In this document: piece after piece, positions 10,323 through 20,585 of the stretch | How positions within the stretch are numbered: position 1 is the first letter of the stretch | How the letters are laid out: each line of letters opens with the position of its first letter | Origin: Agarophyton chilense | Taxonomy: Eukaryota > Rhodophyta > Florideophyceae > Gracilariales > Gracilariaceae | Reading direction: 5' to 3' | Assembly (NCBI GenBank): GCA_030374765.1 | Contig: JARGXX010000109.1 | Span: 248,001 to 312,000 of the forward strand | DNA: 64,000 bases | Made by a program: the position numbers and the translations under genes | Notes under the pieces: model-generated | What the model saw: only the letters and a program-made list of their open reading frames with translations | What the model was told of the DNA's origin: nothing | Database searches by the model: none

Positions 10323-11141
10323 ATGACGAAGACAATCGCCTCTCAGATGGTTTCCCCTGACATAGAAGAACTCCATCAAGCAGCCTGCAAAGCCGAACAG
10401 ATTTGCTACATCGACCCACAGACGAACCTCATGGTTTTCACATCGTACTACTTGGCCAAGCGAAAGTGTTGCGGGTGCGGCTGTCGACACTGCCCCTACA
10501 AGTCGCGCACACATTCCCACCGACCTTCCCGCCTGCTCAACGGAAATTTTGATGATCTACCCCCAACAGTGGACGTCCTCTTCTGGTCGGGAGGTAAAGA
10601 TAGTTTTCTAGCCTTTCGATCAATGAAGCGCGCTGCACTGCGACCTGTCATTCTGCTCACCACCTTTGACTCTCTATCGGGCATTGTAGCGCATCAGGAA
10701 GTCCCAATAGAACATATAGTGCGTCAAGCCAAGGTTCTCGACGTCCCCCTTCTAGGAGTTCCTGTTGCGGGTGGCGCATATGTTCGTCTCGTCTCGGCTG
10801 GCTTGGATCGTTTGAGAGACCACGGAATTGAAATAAAGCGCGTTGCTTTCGGTGATTTGCATCTACAACATGTCAGAAGCTGGAGAGAGTGCGAGCTTGC
10901 TTCTCTTGGGGCTCAGCTGTTCTACCCAGTCTGGGGAGTTCCATATGATTCCTTACTTAAAGACCTAGAGGCGTCGAAGGCCACTATTCGAATCAGCGCG
11001 GTAGATCGAGACCGCGCTGCATTAGAAAATGTCGAAGTTGGCGATGTTTTCTCCTCTCATTTTGTCAGGCGTTTACCAGATGAAGTCGATCGTTTTGGTG
11101 AAAATGGAGAGTTTCACACATTGGTCGAGTTGTGGAAGTAG
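10323..11141 (+). CDS. DUF5522-Dph6-like PP-loop ATP pyrophosphatase fusion
   Basis: 272 residues, ATG start, single exon. Residues ~25-60 match the small Cys-rich DUF5522 module (YIDPQTNLMVFTSYYLAKR then CCGCGCRHCPY; Cys 49, 50, 52, 54, 57), likely metal-binding. Residues ~84-270 are an adenine-nucleotide alpha-hydrolase domain with the PP-loop SGGKDS at 89-94, as in diphthine-ammonia ligase Dph6 and bacterial relatives. Later motifs GVPVAGGAYVRLV, VAFGDLHLQ and FYPVWGVPYDSLL fit that family. Dph6 makes the last step of diphthamide on eEF2; this short form without the C-terminal YjgF-like domains looks closer to bacterial paralogues, so its substrate is uncertain. Convergent with the ankyrin-RING gene, 145 bp between stop codons. 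Confidence 0.87.
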   Translation: MTKTIASQMVSPDIEELHQAACKAEQICYIDPQTNLMVFTSYYLAKRKCCGCGCRHCPYKSRTHSHRPSRLLNGNFDDLPPTVDVLFWSGGKDSFLAFRSMKRAALRPVILLTTFDSLSGIVAHQEVPIEHIVRQAKVLDVPLLGVPVAGGAYVRLVSAGLDRLRDHGIEIKRVAFGDLHLQHVRSWRECELASLGAQLFYPVWGVPYDSLLKDLEASKATIRISAVDRDRAALENVEVGDVFSSHFVRRLPDEVDRFGENGEFHTLVELWK

Positions 11142-11286
11142 TTTTATTATCGCACGTGTTGCAGTGATACTTGACTTTTCCTAGATGGAATATCCAATCG
11201 GGGTATTCTCCGTATCTTCCTCAATTGTCTGCGTGGGACTCGAATGCTGCTCTTAAGCCCACGGCTTCTTTCGACTATTATCGGGT

Positions 11287-14200
11287 TCAGTTTTGGGGTT
11301 CATGTCCAGGCGAAAGAACGGGTTTTCTACAGAAGGGACAGGAGTCGTGTTCAAGCAAATCTTCACCTCCAAACCACTGCATGATGCAGTCGTCGTGAAA
11401 TATGTGCTCGCAGCGCAGCTTCCTGGTGCTTTCTCCGTCTTTGAAATGATTCTGACAAATCACACAAAGATCGGTTTCAATGGATGGGGTGCTGTTCTCT
11501 GGAATTGTGAAAACTCCGACCTCCGTGATCTCATTTAGTGATGTTGCCATAGAACGGTAGAGTAGAGTCATCACCTTTTGATGCCCTCTCTCAGATGCCA
11601 TTCGATACGGCGTTTTAAGATTCGTGTCACGCGCACTAACATCCGCACCATACTTGAGCAATGCCTCCACAGTCTCTTCACTTCCAGTGTCGGCGGCCAA
11701 ATGAAGTGGTGTCAATGACATTTCATTAACCGGAGAAGGATTTGCTCCTCGTCGAAGGAGGAGGCGCACATTTTGATACAAGCCTTTGTAGCATGCATTG
11801 TGCAAAGGCGTATCCCTCTCGTTATCTAACATTTCCAGGGCAGCTCCATTGGCCATCAGCAACTGCATACTGACTCTACCTTGCTCTCGACCTGCTGCAA
11901 TGTGGAGCGGTGTGGCCTTGTCCTTGTTGACCCGGTTAACATCTGCACCGCTCCTTATCAGCAACCAAATCAGTCTAGCATCTCCAAGAAAGCATGCGAT
12001 GTGCAGGGAAGTCAGTCCTTGCGGTCCACTGCAATCTGCATCTACTTTTGCCTCCAATAAAGTGCCAACTACATCAAAATGCTGATGTCTAGTAGCAAGC
12101 TGTAGAGGAAGATATCCGTTCTCGTCAGGTAGACCAGTATTTGCACCAGCTTCCACCAGAAGCTTGCAGGATGTTGTGTTTCCATTAAGTGCAGCCAAGT
12201 GAAGAGCAGTAAATCCATCTGCTTTGGCAAAATCTAGACTTCCTCCCTTGTTGATAAGCATATTAATGATTTCAGCGTTGCCTAAACGCGCTGCAAACAT
12301 TACCGGCGTGAAACCACTGTACCTGCCACCCTGAGGAACGACATTATCAACACTGCAATTGTGTTCTAATAAAACTCTTGCCACTCCTCCATGGCCGCTG
12401 TCACAGGCAACATGTAGCGGAGTGAGCCCATCCCCGCGGACAACGTTTGCATTTGCTCCACCCTCCAGGAGTACTTGGACCATTTCCGCTGAACCATTGC
12501 TGCATGCCAGGTGCAACGGCGCAACACCGTCGTCGTTCGTCTTGTTTGGATCAGCTCCGAGCGACAATAATTTGCGTGTAGGTTCAATTTGCTTCTCGAT
12601 GATGCAGTGATGGAGAAGAGTGTTTCCAGCGTCAGATGGCAACTCGAGATCGATGGCTTCTTGTCGTTCATGTGAGTCCATTGTTCCCAGATGATCCAAA
12701 AGTATACATAACTGGTCAAAATCCTTCCTACCAAGGATGAGTCTCGTAGGTGTTAGAGCCGTGGTTCGGTGCAGGTTGATCTTTGCGCCATGAGACAAAA
12801 GCTTTCGGAGAACCTCTGCACTCCCTGTCTGGGCGCTTGCGAGCAGAATCGCAGTTTCTTTTTCTTCTGTTTGGGCGTTGAGATCGCATCCTGCTTGGAT
12901 AAGAACGTCAACGGCTTCTGAGGCGCCAAAGCGTGCAGCAACATGCAGCGGGTTCCAACCATCATCATCTACCGCATTGATGTCGATATTACAATTCTCG
13001 AGCAGATACTCGATAATATCAACACGAGAGCCACTCGTTTTCACTGCTTCATGCAGAGCAGTCCAATTCTCAATGTCTTTGGCGTGGATCCTCGCCCCAG
13101 CCTTGATTAATAAGTCCAAGCAAGCTAAAGACTGGTGTCTAATCGCCATAAAGACCGCAGTCTTTCCGCTGTCATTCATGTGTTCAATTGAGTTTCTAAA
13201 CTCCTCCACGCTCAATAAATGTCGAAGAACGAGAGGACGATCGTTGGTACAAGCCAAGTGCAGAAGACCTGCACCCCGATCCCTGTTGCTACGGGTTGGA
13301 GGTCGCGATGTCGACAACACACGAAAAGATTCGCGAAAGACAGATTGCAATGCGCGAAAGACTTCCGCTGCGGGGTCATTGACTTCTTGAAGTGCACCCA
13401 CAGTCTCAGTTTCATTTGTTTCCCTTACTTGTTCGGATTCTCCGGAAGTCGTTTGGCCTGAACTTCTCTCCAAAGTTCTACTCGTGGATTGCTCAGGAAT
13501 GGGGTAGTTGCATTCTCGGACCACATATTTCGCGATCGCCCTGATCTTCTTTTGCTCGTCTTTAGAGTTTCTATCTGTGGACTCTTCTCTGAAGTTCGCA
13601 TTCGGCGGAGAATGCATGTTGGATACAGTTTCTTCGCGATGCACGGAGGCGAAATCGTGTTCAATAAGCAGTTTAACGCAATTCAGGTGTCCTCCTTCGA
13701 CAGCCAAATGAATTGGTCGTCTCCCGTCGTTTCCCCAAGCCTCGAAATCAGCGCCGCTGTGCAGGAGAGTTTTCAACGCTAAATGAAGTCCTTTTGAAGC
13801 TGCATACCGTAAATGAGACCATGACCGATTGTCTGTCTCGTCTCCTTTGCGGTTAGAGAAGGATTCGTTCAAGTTTGCACCCGCCTTCGTCAAAATTCGT
13901 ATAGCTCGTGTATTTTGGCACTTCACAGCTCTTGATAAAGGCGTAAGGCCTTCGGCATCGCGAACTGAAAAGGATCCTTCTTCCGGTACCTCGAACACCC
14001 CATCTCCAGCTTCCACTCTCTTCTCCGAACACCCAGCTAACAAAGAAACAATAACGTTTAGTATGCGTGTATCTGGCTGCTCCGCAACGTAATGGAGTGG
14101 GCTTTCTCCCAACCATCTTGAACGGGCAAGCGCTACGCGTTTTCGCGTGAAAGAATGTCGTAAATTGGAACTCGGCGGAAAGATGGAGTTGAGATCTGAA

Positions 14201-14328
14201 GCGGAAAGTGGCTTGAGCAAAAGAAGCGGGGAAACAGACTCGTCGAGAACAACTTCCCGGAGTTTGCGGGAGTCAGGTTTGGCGACAGCCTCGAGGATGA
14301 GGGCGTGTTTGCTGGGTTGGGCGCCCAT
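11287..14328 (-). CDS. ankyrin-repeat protein with C-terminal RING-H2 (putative E3 ubiquitin ligase)
   Basis: 1013 residues, one exon. The N-terminus MGAQPSK has Gly2 and Ser6, a good N-myristoylation signal, so the protein is probably membrane-tethered. Ankyrin repeats (GxTPLHxAAxxGHxxxVxxLLxxGA) cover roughly residues 90-235 and 350-935, more than 20 units. A Ser/Glu-rich insert around residues 245-345 separates the two blocks. The last ~60 residues contain a RING-H2: CVIC, LRC-x-H, IFH, DDC, CPFC, with correct C3H2C3 spacing, expected to recruit an E2. Many-ankyrin RING proteins act as E3 ligases on ankyrin-bound substrates; the substrate here is unknown. Confidence 0.92.
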   Translation of the reverse strand: MGAQPSKHALILEAVAKPDSRKLREVVLDESVSPLLLLKPLSASDLNSIFPPSSNLRHSFTRKRVALARSRWLGESPLHYVAEQPDTRILNVIVSLLAGCSEKRVEAGDGVFEVPEEGSFSVRDAEGLTPLSRAVKCQNTRAIRILTKAGANLNESFSNRKGDETDNRSWSHLRYAASKGLHLALKTLLHSGADFEAWGNDGRRPIHLAVEGGHLNCVKLLIEHDFASVHREETVSNMHSPPNANFREESTDRNSKDEQKKIRAIAKYVVRECNYPIPEQSTSRTLERSSGQTTSGESEQVRETNETETVGALQEVNDPAAEVFRALQSVFRESFRVLSTSRPPTRSNRDRGAGLLHLACTNDRPLVLRHLLSVEEFRNSIEHMNDSGKTAVFMAIRHQSLACLDLLIKAGARIHAKDIENWTALHEAVKTSGSRVDIIEYLLENCNIDINAVDDDGWNPLHVAARFGASEAVDVLIQAGCDLNAQTEEKETAILLASAQTGSAEVLRKLLSHGAKINLHRTTALTPTRLILGRKDFDQLCILLDHLGTMDSHERQEAIDLELPSDAGNTLLHHCIIEKQIEPTRKLLSLGADPNKTNDDGVAPLHLACSNGSAEMVQVLLEGGANANVVRGDGLTPLHVACDSGHGGVARVLLEHNCSVDNVVPQGGRYSGFTPVMFAARLGNAEIINMLINKGGSLDFAKADGFTALHLAALNGNTTSCKLLVEAGANTGLPDENGYLPLQLATRHQHFDVVGTLLEAKVDADCSGPQGLTSLHIACFLGDARLIWLLIRSGADVNRVNKDKATPLHIAAGREQGRVSMQLLMANGAALEMLDNERDTPLHNACYKGLYQNVRLLLRRGANPSPVNEMSLTPLHLAADTGSEETVEALLKYGADVSARDTNLKTPYRMASERGHQKVMTLLYRSMATSLNEITEVGVFTIPENSTPSIETDLCVICQNHFKDGESTRKLRCEHIFHDDCIMQWFGGEDLLEHDSCPFCRKPVLSPGHEPQN

Positions 14329-17210
14329 GGGAGCTGCGCGGGAAGTAGGAGAAGGTGCATAGATTCGAGCTTGGCACGCCGTATATTGGGCACCATTATC
14401 ACCCTGATTCCGTTAGCTTTGGCGGAAATAGGGCATGAAATGACGAGAATAGCCTCCACCAATGCCTGTGACTGTGGCGGTTGAGCGAATTCGGTTTTGC
14501 GTCAGGTCACAGAAAACAATTTGACTCTGAAGCAGGAATGACATTGTAGACAACTTGAAGCACAAAAATGTTTGATAACGGCACCATTTCCGGGGCAGAG
14601 GTCCGTCGTGTCATGGAAGGTACCCGAATGCCGAACCAGTCTGTATATTATGCGGGCCTAACAAAGAAGAAGCACGTTCTTCCTGTACAGCAGTCATTCT
14701 GCACGTCTTTAACCACGAGAGAAACCTACCAATGGCCACGTCGCTTGAGTTCTGAATCGTCATTTTGTCCTCCAGTGTCGACGTAGAGGCCCGTGACGAA
14801 CGCAAGGGCGCAGTGCAATGCACCAGGTAGATATCTGGCGGGGACAACTTAATAACACGCTCCAGGTTTGGCTAGCAATCCCCCTTACCCGTTCGTCTCA
14901 AGACTCGACATTCCAGGATTGTTATGATTCGGCTTCGGCTCATGAACTGCTGCGCAAAGCCTTTGATGTGCCACTCAGTTTAGTTTAGACACCGCCTGAT
15001 CATGCTTCTTTTCCCTCCGCCTACTACGTGTAGCTACCAAGGTACCCTTCGTAGCTACTACTACCCTTGGGTAACCCGAAGAGTTACGTCTTTTTTTTAC
15101 TATATTGCAGATAGAAGTAGCCAATCATATTTCAATAAAAAGCCCGTGAAATGTTGAAAAGCCCACTTTTCTGAACAGCACACACACGTGGATACACACA
15201 TGTGCAAACTTACATCTTTCAAGAGTTGGATTCAACTTGTCTGCTACGAAGATTTGGTGCTGCCTCGCTCTATTATATCCAGCAAACAGTTCCCACAATT
15301 GTTTCGGGGTTACAAAATAGAAATAATCTCGTTCAAGCTGAGAATGCAATATTATAGCAGTCCAATAAAGGCTAAATGATACGATTCAGGGGGTGATTTC
15401 TTGCAGATTTAGACTACCCCGGGGGTGACACTGTCTATATGGGCTGTTTTAGGGGTTTAGCTTTGGGGTTTTTTGGGGATGTTTGCGCATGTCACCCCCA
15501 GGGTGGGTGGTCTAATCCAGCAAGCAGTCACCCGCCGAATTGCACAATCTCCCTCTAGTAAAAAAACTAGGACACGTTTCGAAAACTTTTTTTTAAAGCT
15601 TTTAGACTAACATTTTTAAACCCATTCGTACAAATAGAATGTCTTGACCCTTCGAGCAGTTTTTAACAGAATAGAGTCATTTTAGTTTTATTCATGTCCA
15701 CATCATTCAGAAAAGCATTCGTCCATATTTTTAACTTATCCAAGTGTAGAACAGTAGGAACAAACGCAGCATGTAGATTAGAGTAAGACAAATAATTCAG
15801 AGTTTGGGTGGCAGCCCTTTTTACGAAAAAAAAAACAGTTTTGGTTGGTCAAAAAAACCAGTTCGCAGTCATAAAAATGCAAAATAATCCAACCTGAGAT
15901 TTGCAAGTTTTCCAAAAAGGAATTTGATTTGTAGGGGTTATCGTATAGCTACGAAAAAAGTTTTTTAAACCATCACATTCAGGCAATATCTTGGATGTCA
16001 TTCTTTTTCTAAGGGAACACATCATGCTAAGATAAAGTGACTGAAAGGCTTCGAAACTGTCCGAGTTCTGCTTTTTCACATTCAAGTAGCAGTAACATTT
16101 ATTATTGGTTGACCTAAAATTTAAATAGACGCAGATTTCTAAAATGCGCCGAACAAATGGAACCCTCTTTCATTTTTCACTTTCTTTCAAACCTGTGACT
16201 TTCAGCAGAAAAGATTTTCTTGTGTGAGTAATGATAATTATTTCTCTTTGCTTCGAAAGATAATTGTGTATAGTATGTATTTGATATTGACCTAATATGA
16301 GGTCATAACACTCAGCTTTTGTGCTGAAATTTAGTTATTATGGCCAGATTTTCTTCGTGTTTTGACCATTTGGCAACAAGGACTTTATATCTTCTATAAA
16401 AAAAAGCACCGGCTCATCGGATTTTTACTATCTGAAAAGAGAGACACAAAGGAACATATTGGCATTTAACTGATTAGTAGGCTAGTTACTATCTAAACAT
16501 AGATTCTTTTTTTAGGTGCAAAAAGGGTGGATGCACTCTCTAAAAAGTATGTGAGCTGTTTATGAAACCGGACAATCCTTTTCATTTTAAAAAATCTGTT
16601 TTGCAGTTGCACTGGTCGAACAGACAACCTTCACAACCTTTTGATATCAGCACTACATGACTAATGCAGTGGTTTGTGCATCTCGCAATTTGAATATCTC
16701 TGACTAGCAATGACGAGGGGTCATGAGTCAATGGACGTCCAAGTACATGGAACAGCGCCAGGAGTAAATTGAAAGCCGAAAAACAGAGGTACTTTTAAGA
16801 GGTTTTAGCCATTGCTTGCTAACAAAGGTCATTTTCTATAGTAAGAAGGTTATTTATAATTTATTATATCTAAAGCTTTTCTCTAGTCATTTTGAAGTGA
16901 ACCTTTGTTTCTGCACTTGTCCGTTTGTAAATAATATTTACAAACAAACAAATGCAGAAAGAACAAACTCAACCATTCTCGCTTCCCAACAGGGTTGGTA
17001 GACGAGATTGGTTGCCGTTGTCCATCGTGCGCGAAGATTAGCTCGAAAGAACAATGAAGAGGCATTCTGTTTTGCATGAAGCCCTCTGTTTAGAAGATAG
17101 ATGCTACTGTAGCTGCGCCTCAGTGTATGCCGGTGGTTAAACGCCAAACAGTTTACATCACGTTCTCTACTTAGTCTTGTAAGGTTTGCAATCGATCATT
17201 TGAATTGAAT
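14329..17210. other. long AT-rich spacer
   Basis: Nearly 2.9 kb without a supportable gene. From about 15.1 kb the sequence is visibly AT-rich compared with the flanking genes, with only short frames. It contains a TACCCTTCGTA motif at 15043-15053 and a foldback element at 15383-15541. It could be an eroded mobile element or a regulatory desert. Confidence 0.5.
15383..15541. repeat. foldback (MITE-like) inverted repeat
   Basis: Two arms of about 50 nt form an imperfect inverted repeat: left arm 15383-15430 (GATTCAGGGGGTGATTTC ... GGGGGTGACA) and right arm 15490-15541 (TGTCACCCCC ... CCGCCGAATT). They flank a ~59-nt G/T-rich loop. The arms agree at most positions with a small indel. I see no clear target duplication. 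A MITE-like element or a structured RNA are both possible. Confidence 0.7.
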
Positions 17211-18869
17211 CTACAATAGGTCTGCCATCTCCGGCGCACATTCATTAACAAGCGCCATTCCTTCAACGCCCTGCTTTGTTCTCCAGAATTCAAAAAAGAT
17301 GTGTGCCTCTCTTGATTGCTCACAAACCGACGAGGTAAGCTCATCGAGACGATCGCAATATGATAGAAGTGGAGGGCTGAGGCTTTTGGAACTGATAGTA
17401 GCACACATGCACTGCTTCACCGATTCACAGTAGTATTCCACCTCATCGGACTGCAAGATGACCTCTTCGATAGGAATGGGGCTTGTCACCATTTCCATTG
17501 AGAGTTGTCCAAGGCCATGATACAAATCAACAGGATATGTAGGCGCGGGCACAGAAAATTCCTTAATCACCAGAGGGGTGGGATATGCGTAATGGGCGTT
17601 CACCGAGATCGATGGGTCAGGAGCTGTAGTGTGCAAGAACGGCAAATAATTGCTATCTTTGGTGCGCAAAGAGGACTCTTCTGTTGTGATCGTTTCTTTC
17701 TTCAATATGATCATGGGAAGTCGATGGTGGTGAATCATTCTAACTTTGTCCTTTTCAAATTGAGATGGGGCTGGAGAGGGAAAGACTGAGTGGACATGGG
17801 TCTTCCCGATCTCAGGAATGAGGATGGGATATGTGGAGGATGGGGTGTTGTACTCCATTGCATTTTCCAAGCGGTTCGTTTCGACAGCGTGCAGTGAGGC
17901 ACCATCGATCAAGGATTCTGACGATGGCAGTGCGGTCAATACTGGCGAATCAAAAGGAGACGCATTAAACATCTTCTGAAGCATGCTGTCTGGGATAATC
18001 TGTTCCGCTTGGATGGGGTCTTTCGGACGTTGGGGCATGGGCGTGACAGTCTGATCAGATCTCAATATGGAATGCAAGTATCCCATGGCATATCTGCGGT
18101 CAACCATCTTTTCCAGACCAATCGTTTGTGACGGGCTTTGTGAGCCATCACTGACCTCATTTTTGGAGTCTTCACAGTCAGATTGGTCCTCTTTCATGGC
18201 CCGTTGGGCAACGGAAACGAATTCTGATGGTATAGGTGTTATGTACGGAAATGGTGTTCGGAGTACTAGAGGCAATAGAGCAGGTGGCTGAACGTCGAAA
18301 AGTGGAGAAAAAGACGGGGTTGGTGGGGATGGTTTTCGGCTTTGTATGGCTCGACGATTCGCTATGCGAAGTGGAATGGCGATGACGCGCTTCATGAACG
18401 GAGTTGATGGGCTTGGAGCCGGCCCCGAGAGAGTTGAGAAACGTGTTGGAGAGACTGTAGCATCAGAGAAGGAAGCCGCACCCGCCGCGAAAGTTGGAGC
18501 AGAGGAAACTCTAGGAGACTGAGCAGAAACGGCTGAAGATAAAAAGTCACTTCTGCCTACAGTCTGAATGGACGGAAGGGGTGTCGGCGTTTTGGTAGGA
18601 CCATAAGAGTAGGGGGAGATCACCACTGGACTTGGAAGTATGCTTGGAAAGGGAGATATTGAGGCCGATGGGGAGTGGCGATTGGGGAAGAACCCATATT
18701 GACCAATTGAATCGGAGGTGTGCATATTACTAGGATCAATGGTTTCCTCGATGACTGTAGAGGCAGCTTCATGGGGTCGGGTAGGAGTGATGAAGTCATA
18801 CTTGAAGATGGCCCGAGATTGGAGGATGCAAAGCGCGAACGTTGCCAGAGTTAGAGTTAGTTGGAACAT
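17211..18869 (-). CDS. secreted Ser/Pro/Thr-rich protein of unknown function
   Basis: 552 residues, ATG start. The first ~20 residues (MFQLTLTLATFALCILQSRA) are a classic signal peptide with cleavage likely before IFKYDF. The mature chain is mostly low-complexity Pro/Ser/Thr with SPSPxP-type runs, suitable for O-glycosylation and extracellular-matrix or cell-wall placement. The last ~85 residues are different: an ordered, acidic segment with six cysteines (YYCESVKQCMC, then YCDRL, SVCEQS, NECAPE) that could be disulphide-bonded. I recognise no catalytic domain. Confidence 0.75.
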   Translation of the reverse strand: MFQLTLTLATFALCILQSRAIFKYDFITPTRPHEAASTVIEETIDPSNMHTSDSIGQYGFFPNRHSPSASISPFPSILPSPVVISPYSYGPTKTPTPLPSIQTVGRSDFLSSAVSAQSPRVSSAPTFAAGAASFSDATVSPTRFSTLSGPAPSPSTPFMKRVIAIPLRIANRRAIQSRKPSPPTPSFSPLFDVQPPALLPLVLRTPFPYITPIPSEFVSVAQRAMKEDQSDCEDSKNEVSDGSQSPSQTIGLEKMVDRRYAMGYLHSILRSDQTVTPMPQRPKDPIQAEQIIPDSMLQKMFNASPFDSPVLTALPSSESLIDGASLHAVETNRLENAMEYNTPSSTYPILIPEIGKTHVHSVFPSPAPSQFEKDKVRMIHHHRLPMIILKKETITTEESSLRTKDSNYLPFLHTTAPDPSISVNAHYAYPTPLVIKEFSVPAPTYPVDLYHGLGQLSMEMVTSPIPIEEVILQSDEVEYYCESVKQCMCATISSKSLSPPLLSYCDRLDELTSSVCEQSREAHIFFEFWRTKQGVEGMALVNECAPEMADLL

Positions 18870-19472
18870 GTCTGTTAAAAAAGTGTCAGCAGAACGCTTT
18901 TAGATGTGGTTGATGGACAAATCAGACAACGAGGGGAAGGGTTGTGGACGGATGCGTCATGGGGAGAAAAACGAATGGATCGCGGGTTTTATCTTTTTCT
19001 AGAGTTCGTAGCAAAAAGCGAGGTGACAGGAATTACCATGGAGTTCCTGTTCAGATGACGAGCTGTTGGCACGTGGAGACGGCTATGAAGTGTCGGTCAG
19101 CGGTTGGCAGGGATGATTATTTGTTATTGGAGGAAGGGGGTCCAAGTTCTTTCTTGTGAAGTGCAAGGAGCACAACGAGTATAAATCCCAACGAAAAAGT
19201 AAGTTGTTTTTATCACAGCTTTATGTCTGTCTGACATCACACGGACACGCAACCCCCCATGCATCGTATATTTGTATAGGATTTGATAGGAGAGCACCAT
19301 TGACTATATCTTGCAGTCCGCGGAAGAAAAAAAAACTACCTTTGTTTTTCAGTGTTTTTAGATCTGCTTTGGAAAGTGATACCCATGTGGGCGGTAGAGA
19401 CAAAGGCACAACGGTTGGATTGTGGTAGCTAACTGTAAGAGAAATTCTGGGTCAAAAACAGGGCTCAAAGGA
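18870..19472. other. spacer
   Basis: Upstream region of the secreted protein gene and 3' flank of the zinc-ribbon/RRM gene. No supported feature; open frames are short and overlapping. Confidence 0.5.
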
Positions 19473-20255
19473 TTAAGCACGGCGTTCGTCTCGGAGATTT
19501 TGAGAGAACTTGGGCTTTCGTTTAAACTTGGACCTGCCTGTAGCTCTCCTTGCTGACGTCGGTTTTGGCTTGGCCTCGCTGAGAGAAATATCGCGGCCAA
19601 CAATGCTGGTGCCGTGAAGGGCATTGATAGCGTTCATTCCTGAGTGGCGACTCTGCATTTCAACAAATGCATAACCCCTTGGAAGTCCAGACGAATCAGC
19701 TGGCATCTCGCAGTTTAGCACAGCGCCGTATGCAGAAAAAGCGCGGTACAAATCCTCTTCAGTGGCGCGAAAGGACAAGTTTCCGACAAATACGGTGATG
19801 GGGCCGTCGTCGTGTTCGGCGTGATATTTGTCGCGGTTGTGGTTGGAAACCCCCCTTGCGGCGACAAAAGGGTTGGTGCCATTGCCACGCTCTGCAGCGA
19901 GTGCCAACGCAGCATTGGCCTGCTCGTCGCCCCAAATGAGGTCATCCTCACTGGCATACCACTCGTGCAAGCAGGCCGAGCATACAACGATACGCGAAAT
20001 GCCCTCAATCTCCTCCGGCTCGACGTGGTAGACCGCGAGGCATTGGACACACTGCAGAAAGGCGTCCTGCGACTCTGCGGAGACGTCGGCGAGGTGCACG
20101 GTCACATGGCTCCGTCTGGGGAGATGTGTGAGCGGTAAACGGGGCGGCAGAAGGCGCTGCAGCGGCGTGGCTCGTCGTCTTCGAGCGCGACTGAAGCTGG
20201 AACGAAAGTGGCTGCGCGTGAGCGGGGGCGGCGCGGCAAACGAAAGCGGCGTCAT
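19473..20255 (-). CDS. zinc-ribbon plus RRM RNA-binding protein, putatively organellar
   Basis: I start at the ATG giving MTPLSFAAPP (260 residues); the frame runs further upstream through non-conserved sequence that overlaps the EF-Tu promoter. Residues 1-50 are rich in Arg, Ser, Pro and Leu with almost no acidic residues, like a plastid or mitochondrial transit peptide. Residues 69-72 and 92-95 are two CxxC pairs (CVQC, CSAC) of an MJ0042-type zinc ribbon. An RRM spans about 152-228, with RNP2 VFVGNL and RNP1 RGYAFVEM. The tail is Lys/Arg-rich. It probably binds organellar RNA; the mitochondrial EF-Tu gene lies divergently 330 bp away, which may be coincidence. Confidence 0.85.
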   Translation of the reverse strand: MTPLSFAAPPPLTRSHFRSSFSRARRRRATPLQRLLPPRLPLTHLPRRSHVTVHLADVSAESQDAFLQCVQCLAVYHVEPEEIEGISRIVVCSACLHEWYASEDDLIWGDEQANAALALAAERGNGTNPFVAARGVSNHNRDKYHAEHDDGPITVFVGNLSFRATEEDLYRAFSAYGAVLNCEMPADSSGLPRGYAFVEMQSRHSGMNAINALHGTSIVGRDISLSEAKPKPTSARRATGRSKFKRKPKFSQNLRDERRA

Positions 20256-20585
20256 GGTCGCGGCCCGGTGCGTGCATTGGGCCACGCTAACACGCCGGAG
20301 ACATATAACGAGATCGAGCAGCTGATCGAGAGAGCAGCTGATCGAAAGCAGCTGTTGATGGCACCAACTTGGTAGCCGCTGGTAGCTTCTGGTAGCCGCC
20401 ATCAGCGCACGTGCTACAACACCGCTTCTTTTGCCACGCAACACACGTCGCCGATCACATTGCGCCTCATCAAGACACAAGAATGGCGGATCAGCTGCCA
20501 ACGCCCATATGTCGTACACACGAGGAAGGACGACGACGGCGCCATCGCTCTTTCCGCTGCGAGCCCGCGCGTCTGATCCGTCATC
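20256..20585. promoter_or_regulatory. divergent intergenic region (RRM gene / mitochondrial EF-Tu)
   Basis: The 330 bp between the two divergent start codons must hold both promoters. It contains CAGCTGATCGA-type direct repeats at about 20319-20352 and TGGTAGC repeats at about 20369-20398. I cannot assign a TATA box. Confidence 0.45.
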
